A stretch of 64,000 nucleotides of DNA from Methanothrix soehngenii GP6 (GCF_000204415.1 NC_015416.1:1674001-1738000); one strand, 5' to 3'. Shown: positions 32,797 through 42,656, numbered from the stretch's first letter. A program made the numbers and translations. Notes: a model not told the origin generated them from the sequence alone.

Positions 32797-34680
32797 CTAT
32801 GCCACAGTCACCACATTGCTGTAGGCCAGGATCGGTCGGTTAACATCATCTCCGAAAAGGCGGAAGTCGTACTGCCCGGGCTTGGACGGAAGCTGCCAGA
32901 CCATGCTGCCGCAGCTCTTGCCTCCGGTGGAACGCTTTCCTGAGTCGAACTTGTCCGGGCTGGTAAGGCCATACATGCCGATGACGCTCGCCGGTGCGGC
33001 GCCCCAGTAGGTGACTGTGACCGTCCCCCCTGCAGCCACCTGGGATGGCTCGGCGACCATCTTATGGCCGGAGTCGGCCTTCACTTCGACAGCATTGCTT
33101 GATGCTAGTGGAATTGATTCTCCCGTGGCAAACAGCTTGAACACATAGCTTCCAGCCTCCTCAGCGGTGAATGTGACGGCACCACTTTCCCTTCTCGCCA
33201 GGCTCTGGCTGGAAAGGGCATTTGATGATTCAGACCTGTACATGCCGATCCAGTCCTTCTCCCCTCCCCGCGCTCCCTGGAAGGAGACAGTGATCTTCTC
33301 GCAGGTGAGGACGGAGGAAGGCGATGCACTGATCTGGGGGGAGGAGACATTGAACGGCAGGGATATGACGGCAGTAGCATTAGAATCGTGCATTACGAGC
33401 TTGAAAGAGCCTTCCATATAAGGAGCAGTCAGCAGGATGTCTCCGGAAATGTTCTCTCCCAGATAAAGATCCTGGGCCAGATTTTCTTCATCCAGGGCAA
33501 TAGACTGGAGGCCCAGCCAGGCATCGATACCCGCTGGGGTTGTATAGTTCAGCCTCATCTCGCCCCCGGGAAGGAAGCTCGTGCCAGAAAGCTGCATGAA
33601 GGCGCCGCCCCTGCCGCTGACAAGGCCGGGCTCCCGGATTGGAGAAGCCTGGGGGTGCTCGTCTATGCTGGGGCCGCCAGGTATCGAATAGGAGGTAGCG
33701 CAGATCGTCCTTCCTCTGCATCCCTCCTCTGGATCATTGAAATCGCTGTAATTGTTGCCGATGAGGCCGTCATCCCAGCGGTTTAGGCCATCGTCATATG
33801 CATTCGCCTCGTTGGAAAGGTTATTCAGATAAATGGTGTTATTGGAGGGGGTTATTGCCCCGGAAGGGGTGGCATTATAGGATATGAAAACCCCCTTTCC
33901 CTTTGTTGAGACCGCTATAGAAGACTCTTGACTTGTGAGGGAGATGCCCTTTTCATTTCCCTGGATATCGTTCCTAGCCACCACGTTGCTCCGGCTCTTC
34001 TCCATCACCAGCCCCACCTCATTATCTTCAGCAAGATTGCCTTCGATCAGATTGGAGTGACTGGCCTGGAGATACATGGCCTCGAACTGGTTATTCTGCA
34101 ATAGATTGCCGACTATCTCATTGGTATGGGAGTCCTCCAGCCTCAGGCCGTACCTGTTATCCCTAATCCGATTCCCTTCCAGGCGGTTTCGGCTGGAGTT
34201 CTTCAGGTACATACCCTCATTGCCGTTTCCTTCTATCAGATTGCTCAGGATGGTGTTATTTATAGCATGGCTCAGGACAACACCCGCATTCCCACAGCCA
34301 TGGACCAGGTTATCGATTATCAGATTATCATTAGATTGGATCAGTATACCAGCGCTTTCCCTCCTGCTGCTCTGGCTCTTTATCGCAAATCCCTCGATGG
34401 TTACCCCCTTCGCCAACAGGATTATGGCCGGCCCCTCGTCGGACTGCACCTGAGGCTGGCCCCCGCCAGTATCTATCCCCCGGAGGACGAGCGATTTGTC
34501 CACCACCAGGCTCTCATTGTAGCTGCCGCTAGAAACCAGTATGATCTCTCCTGGGGCAGCAGAATCTATCGCCTTCTGAATTCGGTCGCCTGAATGGACG
34601 GTGATATCACCATTTACAGGGCCCGTGAACAGGATGAACGCAAGCGATACTGCCAAAAGAATGGATCCCTTTTCTGCCAT
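32797..34680 (-). CDS. Secreted parallel beta-helix (NosD/PbH1) surface protein
   Basis: About 627 residues. A signal peptide (GSILLAVSLAFILFTGPVNG) is followed by a right-handed parallel beta-helix with repeated N-x-I/L...N-x-G patterns (residues ~55-270, for example NNTILSNLIEGNGNEGMYL), as in NosD-like carbohydrate-binding surface proteins, then three beta-sandwich-like domains (residues ~370-630). Several N-x-S/T sites suit glycosylation. It is probably a cell-envelope protein. The start can be GTG at 34,689 or ATG at 34,680; a TATA box at 34,712-34,720 lies ~25 bases upstream. Confidence 0.82.
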   Translation of the reverse strand: MAEKGSILLAVSLAFILFTGPVNGDITVHSGDRIQKAIDSAAPGEIILVSSGSYNESLVVDKSLVLRGIDTGGGQPQVQSDEGPAIILLAKGVTIEGFAIKSQSSRRESAGILIQSNDNLIIDNLVHGCGNAGVVLSHAINNTILSNLIEGNGNEGMYLKNSSRNRLEGNRIRDNRYGLRLEDSHTNEIVGNLLQNNQFEAMYLQASHSNLIEGNLAEDNEVGLVMEKSRSNVVARNDIQGNEKGISLTSQESSIAVSTKGKGVFISYNATPSGAITPSNNTIYLNNLSNEANAYDDGLNRWDDGLIGNNYSDFNDPEEGCRGRTICATSYSIPGGPSIDEHPQASPIREPGLVSGRGGAFMQLSGTSFLPGGEMRLNYTTPAGIDAWLGLQSIALDEENLAQDLYLGENISGDILLTAPYMEGSFKLVMHDSNATAVISLPFNVSSPQISASPSSVLTCEKITVSFQGARGGEKDWIGMYRSESSNALSSQSLARRESGAVTFTAEEAGSYVFKLFATGESIPLASSNAVEVKADSGHKMVAEPSQVAAGGTVTVTYWGAAPASVIGMYGLTSPDKFDSGKRSTGGKSCGSMVWQLPSKPGQYDFRLFGDDVNRPILAYSNVVTVA

Positions 34681-34711
34681 GGCCTTCACACAGCCGATGA
34701 ACTGGTTTTTG

Positions 34712-34773
34712 GGTATAAAACGCCATCCCTCAAGCTAGCTTCCTATTTGGCCCAACATGGCAGAATTTATAAG
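34712..34773. promoter_or_regulatory. Divergent promoter pair
   Basis: On the minus strand TTTTATACC (34,720 to 34,712) is a TATA box for the beta-helix gene. On the plus strand ATTTATAAG (34,765-34,773) is one for the DUF389 gene at 34,827. Both fit archaeal box A. Confidence 0.45.
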
Positions 34774-34826
34774 CAAGATGCCTCTATTAAAACAGGAGGA
34801 CAAGAAGGCGGCTGCTGGAGTGAATA

Positions 34827-35897
34827 ATGGCCCTGCGTTCAATTGAGATAACCCTTCCTGAAGGGAAGAAAGAGCAGATCGAAGAGCTGCTCAGCGAAAG
34901 AAAGGAAGCTTTAGATGTTAGAATGCAGCATATCATAGGGGTCTGGAAGCATCCGGTAAAGGGTGTGATGTACAGCCGCCTCTCAGAAGAACAAATCCTG
35001 GTGAAGATCCTCGTCTTTGCCGAGGAGAGCGAGAGTCTGCTCAAGTCCCTGCAGGAGAGGTTCTCGGACGAGGATGGTTTCCGAATAAATATAATCCCCG
35101 TCGAGGCCTCCCTTCCCGCGGAAGAGATGGCAGTGAAATCCACTGACGCCGCTGACCTCTCCGGGGATAAGGAGAACAAGAGCTTCCGGCTGAGCAGGGA
35201 GGAGCTTTACGAGGATATCTCCACTGCCACAAAGCTGACCCGTGTCTATGTGGTTCTGGTGATCCTCTCTGCTATAGTTGCTGCCATTGGTTTATGGAAT
35301 AACAGCGTAGCAATAATAATCGGTGCCATGGTCATAGCCCCTTTGCTGGGCCCCAATGTCGCCTTATCTTTAGCCGCCGCACTGGGCGATATCAATCTGG
35401 CCAAGAATGCATTAAAGACAAATGTGGTTGGTCTGGCCATTGCCGCCGCCCTTTCCATTGCAATGGGCTATTTTTTGGCCGTCGATCCCACCATTCCTGA
35501 GATCGAGTCCAGAACGGCCGTGGGCCTGGACGAGGTACTCCTCGCCCTGGTCTCAGGCTGCGCGGGAACGCTGGCCTTCACCTCTGGCGCCCCGGCAACT
35601 CTGATCGGAGTAGCAGTGGCAGTTGCCCTCCTCCCCCCGCTGGTGACCTCCGGCCTGCTCTTAGGGGCGGGATACACCACTCTAGCTTATGGAGCGTTCC
35701 TCCTCTTCCTGGTGAACATCGCCAGCATCAACCTGGCAGGGGTTGGCACCTTTCTGGTGCAGGGCATATCTCCCCGGGATAAGCCAGGGGACAGATGGTC
35801 AAAACAGCATCTGGCCTTCACTGCCCTGGTTATCATCAGCCTTTTGGCCATACTCTCCGTAACCATCCTCCACCTTTGGGAGAGCTGGATTGGATGA
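34827..35897 (+). CDS. DUF389 / TIGR00341 multi-pass membrane protein
   Basis: A 356-residue protein. Residues 1-130 form a soluble alpha-beta domain (ITLPEGKKEQIEELL ...), followed by about six to eight membrane helices beginning near residue 140 (VYVVLVILSAIVAAIGLW), with conserved GAMVIAPLLGPN and GAPATLIGVAVAVALLPPL. Members of this family occur widely in archaea and bacteria and their substrate is unknown. It is followed 72 bases later by marC, both membrane proteins on the same strand. Confidence 0.85.
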   Translation: MALRSIEITLPEGKKEQIEELLSERKEALDVRMQHIIGVWKHPVKGVMYSRLSEEQILVKILVFAEESESLLKSLQERFSDEDGFRINIIPVEASLPAEEMAVKSTDAADLSGDKENKSFRLSREELYEDISTATKLTRVYVVLVILSAIVAAIGLWNNSVAIIIGAMVIAPLLGPNVALSLAAALGDINLAKNALKTNVVGLAIAAALSIAMGYFLAVDPTIPEIESRTAVGLDEVLLALVSGCAGTLAFTSGAPATLIGVAVAVALLPPLVTSGLLLGAGYTTLAYGAFLLFLVNIASINLAGVGTFLVQGISPRDKPGDRWSKQHLAFTALVIISLLAILSVTILHLWESWIG

Positions 35898-35969
35898 GAT
35901 GATCTATTTAAGGCAAGGGCCACATATGAGCTGTAGGCCGCAGAACAAAATGGCCAAAAGGGAAATTCA

Positions 35970-36617
35970 ATGGATGCAGGCGATTACCTACTCTACTTCG
36001 TATATGTCTTCAGCACCATCTTCGTGATAGTCAATCCCATCGAGGCCACCATGGTCTATGTCACCCTGACCATCGGCTTGCCCCCTCTGGAAAAGAGCCG
36101 TATCTATAAGAGGGCCACATTGGTCGCCTTTATCATTGCCATTCTCTTCGCCATGGCAGGCGATCTCGTTCTCCGCCTCTTCGGCATCACCACGGACAGC
36201 CTATCCGTGGCTGGAGGAGTTCTCCTCTTCCTGGTGGCCATAGACATGCTCAGAGGAGTCCACCAGCAGAAGAAGGTAACGGAAGAGGAATTGAAGGATG
36301 CCAATAGCAGGGAGGATATCTCCGTCTTTCCCCTGGCCACGCCCCTTCTCACCGGACCGGGTGCGATCACCACGGTGGTGGTCCTGATGGGATCGGCAGA
36401 AAGCATCGCAGAGAAGTCGATTGTCATCCTGGGAATCGCCCTGACCTATACTGTGACCCTGATCGTCCTCAAGTTCTCCGATTACATCGATCGGGTGCTG
36501 GGCATCACCGGGGTGATGGTATTGAACCGAGTAATGGGCCTGATCCTGGGAGCAGTGGCGGTGAACTTCGCGGCTGTTGGAGCCTGGAACATCTATCAGT
36601 CAATGGCTGGAGGCTGA
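35970..36617 (+). CDS. MarC family (UPF0056) integral membrane protein
   Basis: A 215-residue protein with six predicted helices. Signatures: FVIVNPIEATMVYVTLT near the N terminus and the FPLATPLLTGPGAITTVVVL motif in the middle, both typical of MarC. Despite the historical multiple-antibiotic-resistance name, its role is not established. The end lies 13 bases from the convergent polB gene. Confidence 0.9.
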   Translation: MDAGDYLLYFVYVFSTIFVIVNPIEATMVYVTLTIGLPPLEKSRIYKRATLVAFIIAILFAMAGDLVLRLFGITTDSLSVAGGVLLFLVAIDMLRGVHQQKKVTEEELKDANSREDISVFPLATPLLTGPGAITTVVVLMGSAESIAEKSIVILGIALTYTVTLIVLKFSDYIDRVLGITGVMVLNRVMGLILGAVAVNFAAVGAWNIYQSMAGG

Positions 36618-36630
36618 AGGCCAAACCTCC

Positions 36631-39306
36631 CTAAAAGTCGAAGAGAGACTTCTGCTTCTGTGGCTTGTTGCATTCGCCGGCAAAGCTGAACAGGCTGCTC
36701 TGCGCCCGGCTGGAGCAGAGCCGGTCCTTGTTCACCCCGAAGCTCTCGAATATGCGCATCACCGGCGGCAGGATCTGCTTGTTCACATAGTACTCCGTAT
36801 CCAGAGAGATATTGTTCTCCAGCACAAATTCCGGGTCCTCCGCCCGGTCCACGAAAAGGGTCTTGTTCTTTTTGCCGCCCTTGCCCCGGATGATCACAAA
36901 GGGCACCCTGTCTCCGACAGTGGGCACCTTTCCCCCTCTCTCTCTCATCTTCTCCACCAGCTGGATGTGAGGCTGCTTGTTCTTGTACGAGCCCGTGCTC
37001 TTGGTGTACCTCCTGGTGAGGGTCAGCTCCTCCAGTATTCCCGGATCCTGGGATAGGTCCAGGTTCTGCAGCCGGACCACCACCGATCTGACATGCTCTA
37101 CCGCCTCGTCCACCTTCCCCTCCTTGAGCACCAGCTCCAGGCATGTCTTCAGGGTCCCGGAGGTCAGGCCGCACCAGTCCCGCCTCACGGTCTCCATGCC
37201 CCGGACTTTGATCCTATCTTTCCATTCCTCCCCCATCTGCTCGAAGATCCAGAGGGCATACCGCTTCTTGGCCAGGAATATGCCCCTTCGGGCGAAGGCC
37301 TCGAAGACAAGTTCCATTGGCTGGGGAAGGCTGGATGTGACCGTCTCGGCGATCTTCTTTCCGATCAGGCCCGCATCCTCCAGTGAGACCGGCTCATTAT
37401 GGGGACTGAGACGGACGAAGACGCTGTCAGTATCCCCATAGACCACATTGAGGTCGAATCCCTTTCCTGTCGGGGCTCCTAGCTTCAGTTCGTCCTTGAA
37501 GACTGCCCGGCCTTCGATCACATAGACCGATCCTATATCGTCTATGATCTTCTTCGTCCGGATAATGTTCTCCCGGCCAAAGGAGGTGACTGCATTGGCC
37601 AAAGCCAGGCTGTACAGCCTCGCCCGGGCGTAACCCGAGTAGCCATAGAAGCTGTTCAACAGGATCTTCAGTGCATACTGCTTGGCATCTAAAAATCGCC
37701 TCTCCTCTTCGCTGGCCTTCTTCATCAACCTCTTGGTCTCCGTCCTCTGATCGAGCAATTCTTTTAAGACCTGGGGCATTACCCCCGATGAAACATTCGG
37801 GGAGACGAAACTTCCTCCGGAAGGTGAGGTTATGATATCTTTTTTCTCGGGAGAGTCAGCCAGCACCACCGTCGAGTAGCAGAGGTTATGAGCCATCATA
37901 ATGGTGGGATATAGCGACTTGTAGTCTAAAATGACCACATCCTCCACCAGCCCCTTCTCAGGCACCAGCACTGCTCCTCCTTTCAGCTCTTCGTTCTCCA
38001 CATATCGCTCGTCCGAGAGCCCAGAATCTGGCTTGGGGGGCACCACCCGGGATATCTCCCGGAAGCGGCGCAAGAGCAGGTTCTCAACCATCCCCGACTG
38101 TCCGCCGTTGACTATATCCTGCAATAACGAGCCGCTGGCCCGGGAGAGAGCGATGTACTTGTCCATCAGCCGAAGGTCCAATAGCAGACGAAGGGCGAGG
38201 ACAGAGTCTCGGCGGGAGTAGCTGATAAACCGCTTCAGACCTTCTCCATTGCTCTCTTCTGCCCAGAGCTCCTCGATCTCCTGGGGATTCACATCGTACT
38301 TCTCCATCGAAAGAAGCTCCGCAGCAACATTCCTCAGGGTATACTGCTTCAGGCTGAACGAGGAGCGTATGATGGGCAATAGATCGACCACCACCCGGCC
38401 GGTGATGGAGACATCGCTTCGGTTCACTATCTTTTTTATGTACCAGGAGCTGCCATCTCTTCCTACCCTGAAATCGAGCTGCTGCTGCTTTGCCCTCTCC
38501 TGAAGATAAGGAAAATCGAAATCATTGGAGTTGTAGCCAGCGATGATATCTGGATTGTAGTCCCTGATTATGGCTGCAAACTGATTTAGAAGCTCATACT
38601 CGTTCCTGCAGGCTCTGGTGTCCGGACGGGGGCAGTCGATCTCCTTTCCCACCAGTACCAGGTCTTTGTTGCCCTGATACTCCGGCTCGAAGGCCATGCT
38701 GATCAGGATCACCGGGGATTTCTCTGCCTTGGGCATGGCACCATGATCAGGAAGGCACTCGATATCAAAGCTCATGAAACGCAAGGGTGCATTGGCCTCA
38801 TGCTGCACCGGACGGATGGAGGCAGCATCCACCGGAGGCAAGTCTCTTCCTGATTGCACTGATCCGGCATTCTGGCTCAAGGTCCATTCCGGTATTGGAG
38901 CCTCGACCCATCCCATTCCTCCCAGCGATTTGTCGATCAGAAATCTGTTCTTGAAGAGGATATCCGTCTCGTAGACCGCCCGGATGCCGGGAAGGGAGCG
39001 CACCCTCTCCCTCAGGTTTCTTACCTCTTTGGGATCGTTAGTGGTGATCTGGAGCATCTTTTTGGGCTTCTTCTGATAGCCTATGGGCTCGAAGCGCTCC
39101 AGCACTTCCACCTCCAGACCCATGGCCTTCAGGTCGTCCGCCGCACTTTCCAGACAGCCTTCTATTGCGCTGGCATAAAAATAGGGCCTGAATCCTGCTG
39201 CCTTGACTGTGACGCTCTGCCCCTCTGGAGTGGTGCCAAATAGCTGCACCAAGGGCTTTCGCCCTGAATCATATGCGTAGTTAGCGTCCAGGATCTGGAA
39301 GATCAT
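36631..39306 (-). CDS. polB: Family B replicative DNA polymerase
   Basis: An 891-residue polymerase with 3'-5' proofreading. Exonuclease motifs: FDIECLPDHG, YNSNDFDFPYL and SYSRRDSVLAL. Polymerase motifs: DYKSLYPTIM (A), LNSFYGYSG (B) and YGDTDSVFV (C). The last residues KQKSLFDF form a PCNA-interacting peptide. No intein is present in these motifs. Length is in the range of euryarchaeal PolB. Two TATA-like boxes lie directly upstream, one 27 bases ahead, so the message may be leaderless. Confidence 0.96.
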   Translation of the reverse strand: MIFQILDANYAYDSGRKPLVQLFGTTPEGQSVTVKAAGFRPYFYASAIEGCLESAADDLKAMGLEVEVLERFEPIGYQKKPKKMLQITTNDPKEVRNLRERVRSLPGIRAVYETDILFKNRFLIDKSLGGMGWVEAPIPEWTLSQNAGSVQSGRDLPPVDAASIRPVQHEANAPLRFMSFDIECLPDHGAMPKAEKSPVILISMAFEPEYQGNKDLVLVGKEIDCPRPDTRACRNEYELLNQFAAIIRDYNPDIIAGYNSNDFDFPYLQERAKQQQLDFRVGRDGSSWYIKKIVNRSDVSITGRVVVDLLPIIRSSFSLKQYTLRNVAAELLSMEKYDVNPQEIEELWAEESNGEGLKRFISYSRRDSVLALRLLLDLRLMDKYIALSRASGSLLQDIVNGGQSGMVENLLLRRFREISRVVPPKPDSGLSDERYVENEELKGGAVLVPEKGLVEDVVILDYKSLYPTIMMAHNLCYSTVVLADSPEKKDIITSPSGGSFVSPNVSSGVMPQVLKELLDQRTETKRLMKKASEEERRFLDAKQYALKILLNSFYGYSGYARARLYSLALANAVTSFGRENIIRTKKIIDDIGSVYVIEGRAVFKDELKLGAPTGKGFDLNVVYGDTDSVFVRLSPHNEPVSLEDAGLIGKKIAETVTSSLPQPMELVFEAFARRGIFLAKKRYALWIFEQMGEEWKDRIKVRGMETVRRDWCGLTSGTLKTCLELVLKEGKVDEAVEHVRSVVVRLQNLDLSQDPGILEELTLTRRYTKSTGSYKNKQPHIQLVEKMRERGGKVPTVGDRVPFVIIRGKGGKKNKTLFVDRAEDPEFVLENNISLDTEYYVNKQILPPVMRIFESFGVNKDRLCSSRAQSSLFSFAGECNKPQKQKSLFDF

Positions 39307-39328
39307 CGCTTATAAATGGAAACTTTTG

Positions 39329-39337
39329 TTTATATAA
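39329..39337 (-). promoter_or_regulatory. TATA box of polB
   Basis: TTATATAAA on the minus strand, about 25-30 bases before the polB ATG at 39,306, consistent with a leaderless message. TTTATAAGC immediately at the start codon is a second, less suitable match. Confidence 0.5.
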
Positions 39338-39451
39338 CTACTCATGGCCAGGGGCAAAAGAGGCGGAAAAATGCCCATATTTCCCAGTATTTTCATAAGT
39401 CTGGAGACAAAAAAAGGGATCGATCCCTGCTTTCATTAGATCTCAATTCAG

Positions 39452-40003
39452 TTATAGCAGCCCCATATTCTCCAGCTGTTCCCTCACGATCTTGACTCCC
39501 TCTTCGCACTCCTCTGGCGACTTGCCACCAGTGACCACCAATTTTCCGGAACTGAATATGAGCACTACCACCTTTGGGGTTTTTATCCGGTAGACCAGGC
39601 CGGGAAACTGCTCCGGCTCGTATTCGATATTCTCCAGTCCCAGGCCGAGGGCTATGGCGTTGAGGTTCAGGTCTGTCTTCAAATCTGCAGATGCCACAAT
39701 ATTCTGAACGTGGATCTCCGGCTCCAGATCGATATTCTCGAAGCCTATGGACTTGAGAGTCTGGGCCATATTGGTTATAACCGTGCGAACGTCCTCGACG
39801 TTCTTGGCGCCGGTGCATACCACTTTGCCGGAGGTGAATATCAGAAAAGCAGCTCTGGGGGCTTTTACCCGGTATACCAGGCCGGGAAACTTCTCTTTAT
39901 TGTATTCTGCGCCCTCCAGCTCAGCCTCGATCTTATGGAGATCGAACTCCTCAGCCAGCTTGGTGGATGCCACCACGTTCTCTATGTTTATTGTGGACTC
40001 CAT
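39452..40003 (-). CDS. tbp: TATA-box-binding protein (TBP)
   Basis: A 183-residue general transcription factor. It is made of two direct repeats of ~90 residues, each with the pattern [18 protein letters not shown] at the start and the [17 protein letters not shown] block, forming the saddle that bends promoter DNA and recruits TFB and RNA polymerase. The ATG at 40,003 is used; an in-frame start at 40,024 would add seven non-conserved residues. It is the general factor for the TATA boxes listed here. Confidence 0.97.
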   Translation of the reverse strand: MESTINIENVVASTKLAEEFDLHKIEAELEGAEYNKEKFPGLVYRVKAPRAAFLIFTSGKVVCTGAKNVEDVRTVITNMAQTLKSIGFENIDLEPEIHVQNIVASADLKTDLNLNAIALGLGLENIEYEPEQFPGLVYRIKTPKVVVLIFSSGKLVVTGGKSPEECEEGVKIVREQLENMGLL

Positions 40004-40029
40004 ACTCAAGTATCTCCAGTTCATACTTA

Positions 40030-40110
40030 CAAACTGGGGGTATATATATGTGAGTATTTAAGATTTATAAAGCGCTTATAAACTGATTATATACTGCTTA
40101 TAAACCACCG
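40030..40110 (-). promoter_or_regulatory. TATA-rich tbp upstream region
   Basis: Within ~80 bases upstream of tbp there are several TATA-like words: TATATATAT near 40,041, a TTTATAAAG-type word near 40,066, and GCTTATAAAC-type words near 40,075 and 40,100. This could allow TBP to bind at several places, with possible autoregulation. By eye only. Confidence 0.4.
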
Positions 40111-40145
40111 GCAAATCCCAAGATCGGCAGGATTTAAAAATAAAA

Positions 40146-40234
40146 AGCCGCCGATGGGATTCGAACCCATGAACTGCTGATCTTTCGGACCATCTTACGA
40201 ATCAGCCGCTTTAACCGGGCTAAGCCACGGCGGC
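40146..40234 (-). tRNA. tRNA-Thr (anticodon CGT) with a 14-nt intron
   Basis: Minus strand. Acceptor GCCGCCG/CGGCGGC, D stem GCTT/AAGC, T arm ATGGG-TTCGAAT-CCCAT, discriminator T. The anticodon stem GCTGA/TCAGC only forms if 14 bases (40,182-40,195) are removed after loop position 37, giving the loop TTCGTAA. The pre-tRNA can pair TTCG with CGAA beside a 3-base bulge, like a relaxed bulge-helix-bulge site for the archaeal splicing endonuclease. Mature length is 75 bases. Confidence 0.88.
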
Positions 40235-40287
40235 CCTCTGGGACTCTACTAGCAGGGGCATAGGCGAATAAAAGATTTGCGATCCAG

Positions 40288-41541
40288 TCAGGCAGCTCTT
40301 ATGATCTCTTTTTTCTGCTTCTGGATCTCTTCAGCCAGCTGGGGCAAGAATATGCCAATATCGGTCACAAGGCCTATGGCCTGGGCTGATCCCCTATCCA
40401 TCAGCTTTGTCACTGTGGAGGGATTGATGTCAACACAGATGGTCTTGACATATGAGGGCAAGAGATTTCCTACAGCAATGGAATGGAGCATTGTGCCCAG
40501 CATTATGGTCATGTCCACCCCCTGCAGAACCCTGCCCATGGCATCCTTGGCCTTGACGGTGTCGGTTATGACCTCGGGAAGGGGTCCATCATCGCGAATG
40601 GAGCCCGCCAGGATGAAGTCGATCCCTCTGGTGATCGCCTCATACATTATTCCACCCTTGAGCTTGCCCTCCTCTATGGCCTTCTTGATGGAGCCGCTGG
40701 CCATGATCTCGCTTATGGCGTACAGATGGTTTCTGTGTCCTCCTGATATGGCATTTCCCGAGCAGTTCATGCCCAGGCTGGTGCCAAAGAGCTGGCGCTC
40801 GATATCATGTACCGCTACCGCATTTCCTGCCAGGAGGACGTCCACATATCCCTCTCGAATGAGCTTGGCCAGGGAGGGGGCGGCACCGGTATGAACCAGC
40901 GCTGGTCCGCAGACCACAGCAATCTTTCCTCCTCCATTCTTGGTCCTGATGATCTCACAGGCCAGCTGGCGGACGAGCTCTCCGCTGGGCCTCTCTGAGG
41001 AGACCTCATTGGACATGAATCCGAAGAAGCTCTTCTCCCTCGGGCGCTCGGGCGGTACCACCTTGACCCCTGTGGTTCCAATCACCACACGGTCCCCTTT
41101 CTTTATATGGCCGATGGGCGTGCACACTGCTTTTCCGTCATGCAGGACAATGAGGCAGTCCATGTGGTTTGACACAACCTCCACCCAGGCCCCATGATAG
41201 CGCACATAGGTGGGATGATTGGTGGTGGAGTAGAATCCCCGGGGGACGACCATATCTCCAGGAGCGATCTCGGTTTTGGCGTCCTCCATCTCCAGGAGGC
41301 GCGCTCCCAGGGCATTCAGTTCCCGGAGTATCCTGTCCAGGTGAGCTGAATCCTCTCCGGTCACCGTGATCTGCACATAGCTGGTATCGTTCTTCTTCTC
41401 GCCTATGCGGAAGGTTTTGATCTCAAACTCTCCACCCATGTCCATGATCTTGTCCAGGACTCGTGTTAGCATCTGGGAGTCTATGAGATGGCCTTCCATC
41501 TCAATGTCAGCAATCTCTGTCATAAGCTCTGCCTTCACCAC
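40288..41541 (-). CDS. TIGR00300 (LOR/SDH-type) enzyme, probable ornithine cyclodeaminase
   Basis: A 417-residue member of the archaeal TIGR00300 family, whose domain is related to the bifunctional lysine/saccharopine enzymes. A related methanogen protein has been shown to be an ornithine cyclodeaminase making proline from ornithine. Conserved features: PRGFYSTTNHPTYVRYHGAWVEV and a Rossmann-like glycine region (GGGKIAVVCGPALVHTGAAPSLAKL). GTG at 41,541 overlaps the RNA ligase stop by seven bases; ATG at 41,523 is possible. It is last in the CBS-RNA ligase operon. Confidence 0.78.
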   Translation of the reverse strand: MVKAELMTEIADIEMEGHLIDSQMLTRVLDKIMDMGGEFEIKTFRIGEKKNDTSYVQITVTGEDSAHLDRILRELNALGARLLEMEDAKTEIAPGDMVVPRGFYSTTNHPTYVRYHGAWVEVVSNHMDCLIVLHDGKAVCTPIGHIKKGDRVVIGTTGVKVVPPERPREKSFFGFMSNEVSSERPSGELVRQLACEIIRTKNGGGKIAVVCGPALVHTGAAPSLAKLIREGYVDVLLAGNAVAVHDIERQLFGTSLGMNCSGNAISGGHRNHLYAISEIMASGSIKKAIEEGKLKGGIMYEAITRGIDFILAGSIRDDGPLPEVITDTVKAKDAMGRVLQGVDMTIMLGTMLHSIAVGNLLPSYVKTICVDINPSTVTKLMDRGSAQAIGLVTDIGIFLPQLAEEIQKQKKEIIRAA

Positions 41542-42656
41542 ATCTCTCCATTCAAGAGGGCTTCAGTCTTATCATTTGTGCTCATGATTATTTTGGTGAT
41601 TCCTATGGTATAGCCGTCATCATCAGGCAGCGGCTGGTCGAATATTGCCCGGATCCCGCATCTGCGCAGGTGATACTCAAATCCCCGGGCTGTGGCCAGG
41701 CTTTTCACCCGGATCTTAATTCTCTGCATAATAGTCTCCCCCTGCTGCTTATTCTTGATGGTCTCTGTCAGGGGCAAGAGAATGCTCTCACCAATGCGCC
41801 GGGCCCTCTCCCTTCTCTCCTCCACCGACTCCTGCCATTCCACTGATTGAAAGCCCTCCCGGACCGCGCGGGATAAAAAGAAGTCAAGAGCATAGTCGTT
41901 ATAGTGGCTAAAAGCTATTGCCAGGTCATTGCAGTTCGATTCGGAGCTGGTATATTTCAGAGGGGCTACCCTGTTTTCCGGGTCCTTCAAGACCACCCCC
42001 TCCCTTCCTTGCCGGCCCAGCTTGATCACTATCTCTTTGATCCTTTTGTGCGCCGTCTCCCGGGGAAATTCTCCAAAAAAAGCGGTCCCTTTCAGGCCGA
42101 AATCCTCTGCTATCTCGTGGGTCTTATGCACCCCATGGGTCCCTCGCTGGTTCTTTTGGGCAACATCGAAGAGGTATAAATCGATGCTGTCAGTGGGATA
42201 GACATCTAAAGATACATAGGGGTTCTCCGGGCCCACCATCTCCGCGCAAAGGACCAGATTGGGCTTCTCTTCGAAAATATCCTCCGGCAGGAGCCTTGTC
42301 GCCACCTCTGTGGAGTAAGGGCAGACAAAACCACCTCTGGTCAGGGCCACGATATCCCCGTCTATGGATGTTATGCGGACATTGTGGCCATTCATCTTCT
42401 CCTCCACTGCCACAGAATCGATAAAATGACGTTTTATCCCCGCTTCAAGCATCAGAGGACGGCGGATGCTGGGGTAGCCCCAGACAATTTCTCCGTTTTT
42501 AAAAATCACCGTCCCGGCCTCAACCCCTGAGATCTCCTTATCAAATCTCAGCAGTTGAGGCTCAGGCCAGCTTGATTCAGATATCTTCGTATCTTGCAGG
42601 CTTTGCAGCCGATCTACAGTTATTCCCAGTTTATCTGCAATCCTTTGCAGATTCAT
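41535..42656 (-). CDS. ATP-dependent RNA ligase (archaeal, TIGR01209-like)
   Basis: A 373-residue RNA ligase like the Pab1020 family, reported to circularise RNA. The nucleotidyl-transferase motif I EEKMNGHNVRI holds the adenylated Lys (K-x-N-G), and later motifs GDIVALTRGG, EMVGPENPYV and EGVVLKDPENR are visible. The C-terminal ~130 residues form the dimerisation/tail part of this family. It overlaps the upstream CBS gene by four bases (ATGA) and the downstream TIGR00300 gene by seven. The intron-containing tRNA-Thr nearby is not adjacent in transcription and this may be chance. Confidence 0.88.
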   Translation of the reverse strand: MNLQRIADKLGITVDRLQSLQDTKISESSWPEPQLLRFDKEISGVEAGTVIFKNGEIVWGYPSIRRPLMLEAGIKRHFIDSVAVEEKMNGHNVRITSIDGDIVALTRGGFVCPYSTEVATRLLPEDIFEEKPNLVLCAEMVGPENPYVSLDVYPTDSIDLYLFDVAQKNQRGTHGVHKTHEIAEDFGLKGTAFFGEFPRETAHKRIKEIVIKLGRQGREGVVLKDPENRVAPLKYTSSESNCNDLAIAFSHYNDYALDFFLSRAVREGFQSVEWQESVEERRERARRIGESILLPLTETIKNKQQGETIMQRIKIRVKSLATARGFEYHLRRCGIRAIFDQPLPDDDGYTIGITKIIMSTNDKTEALLNGEMW

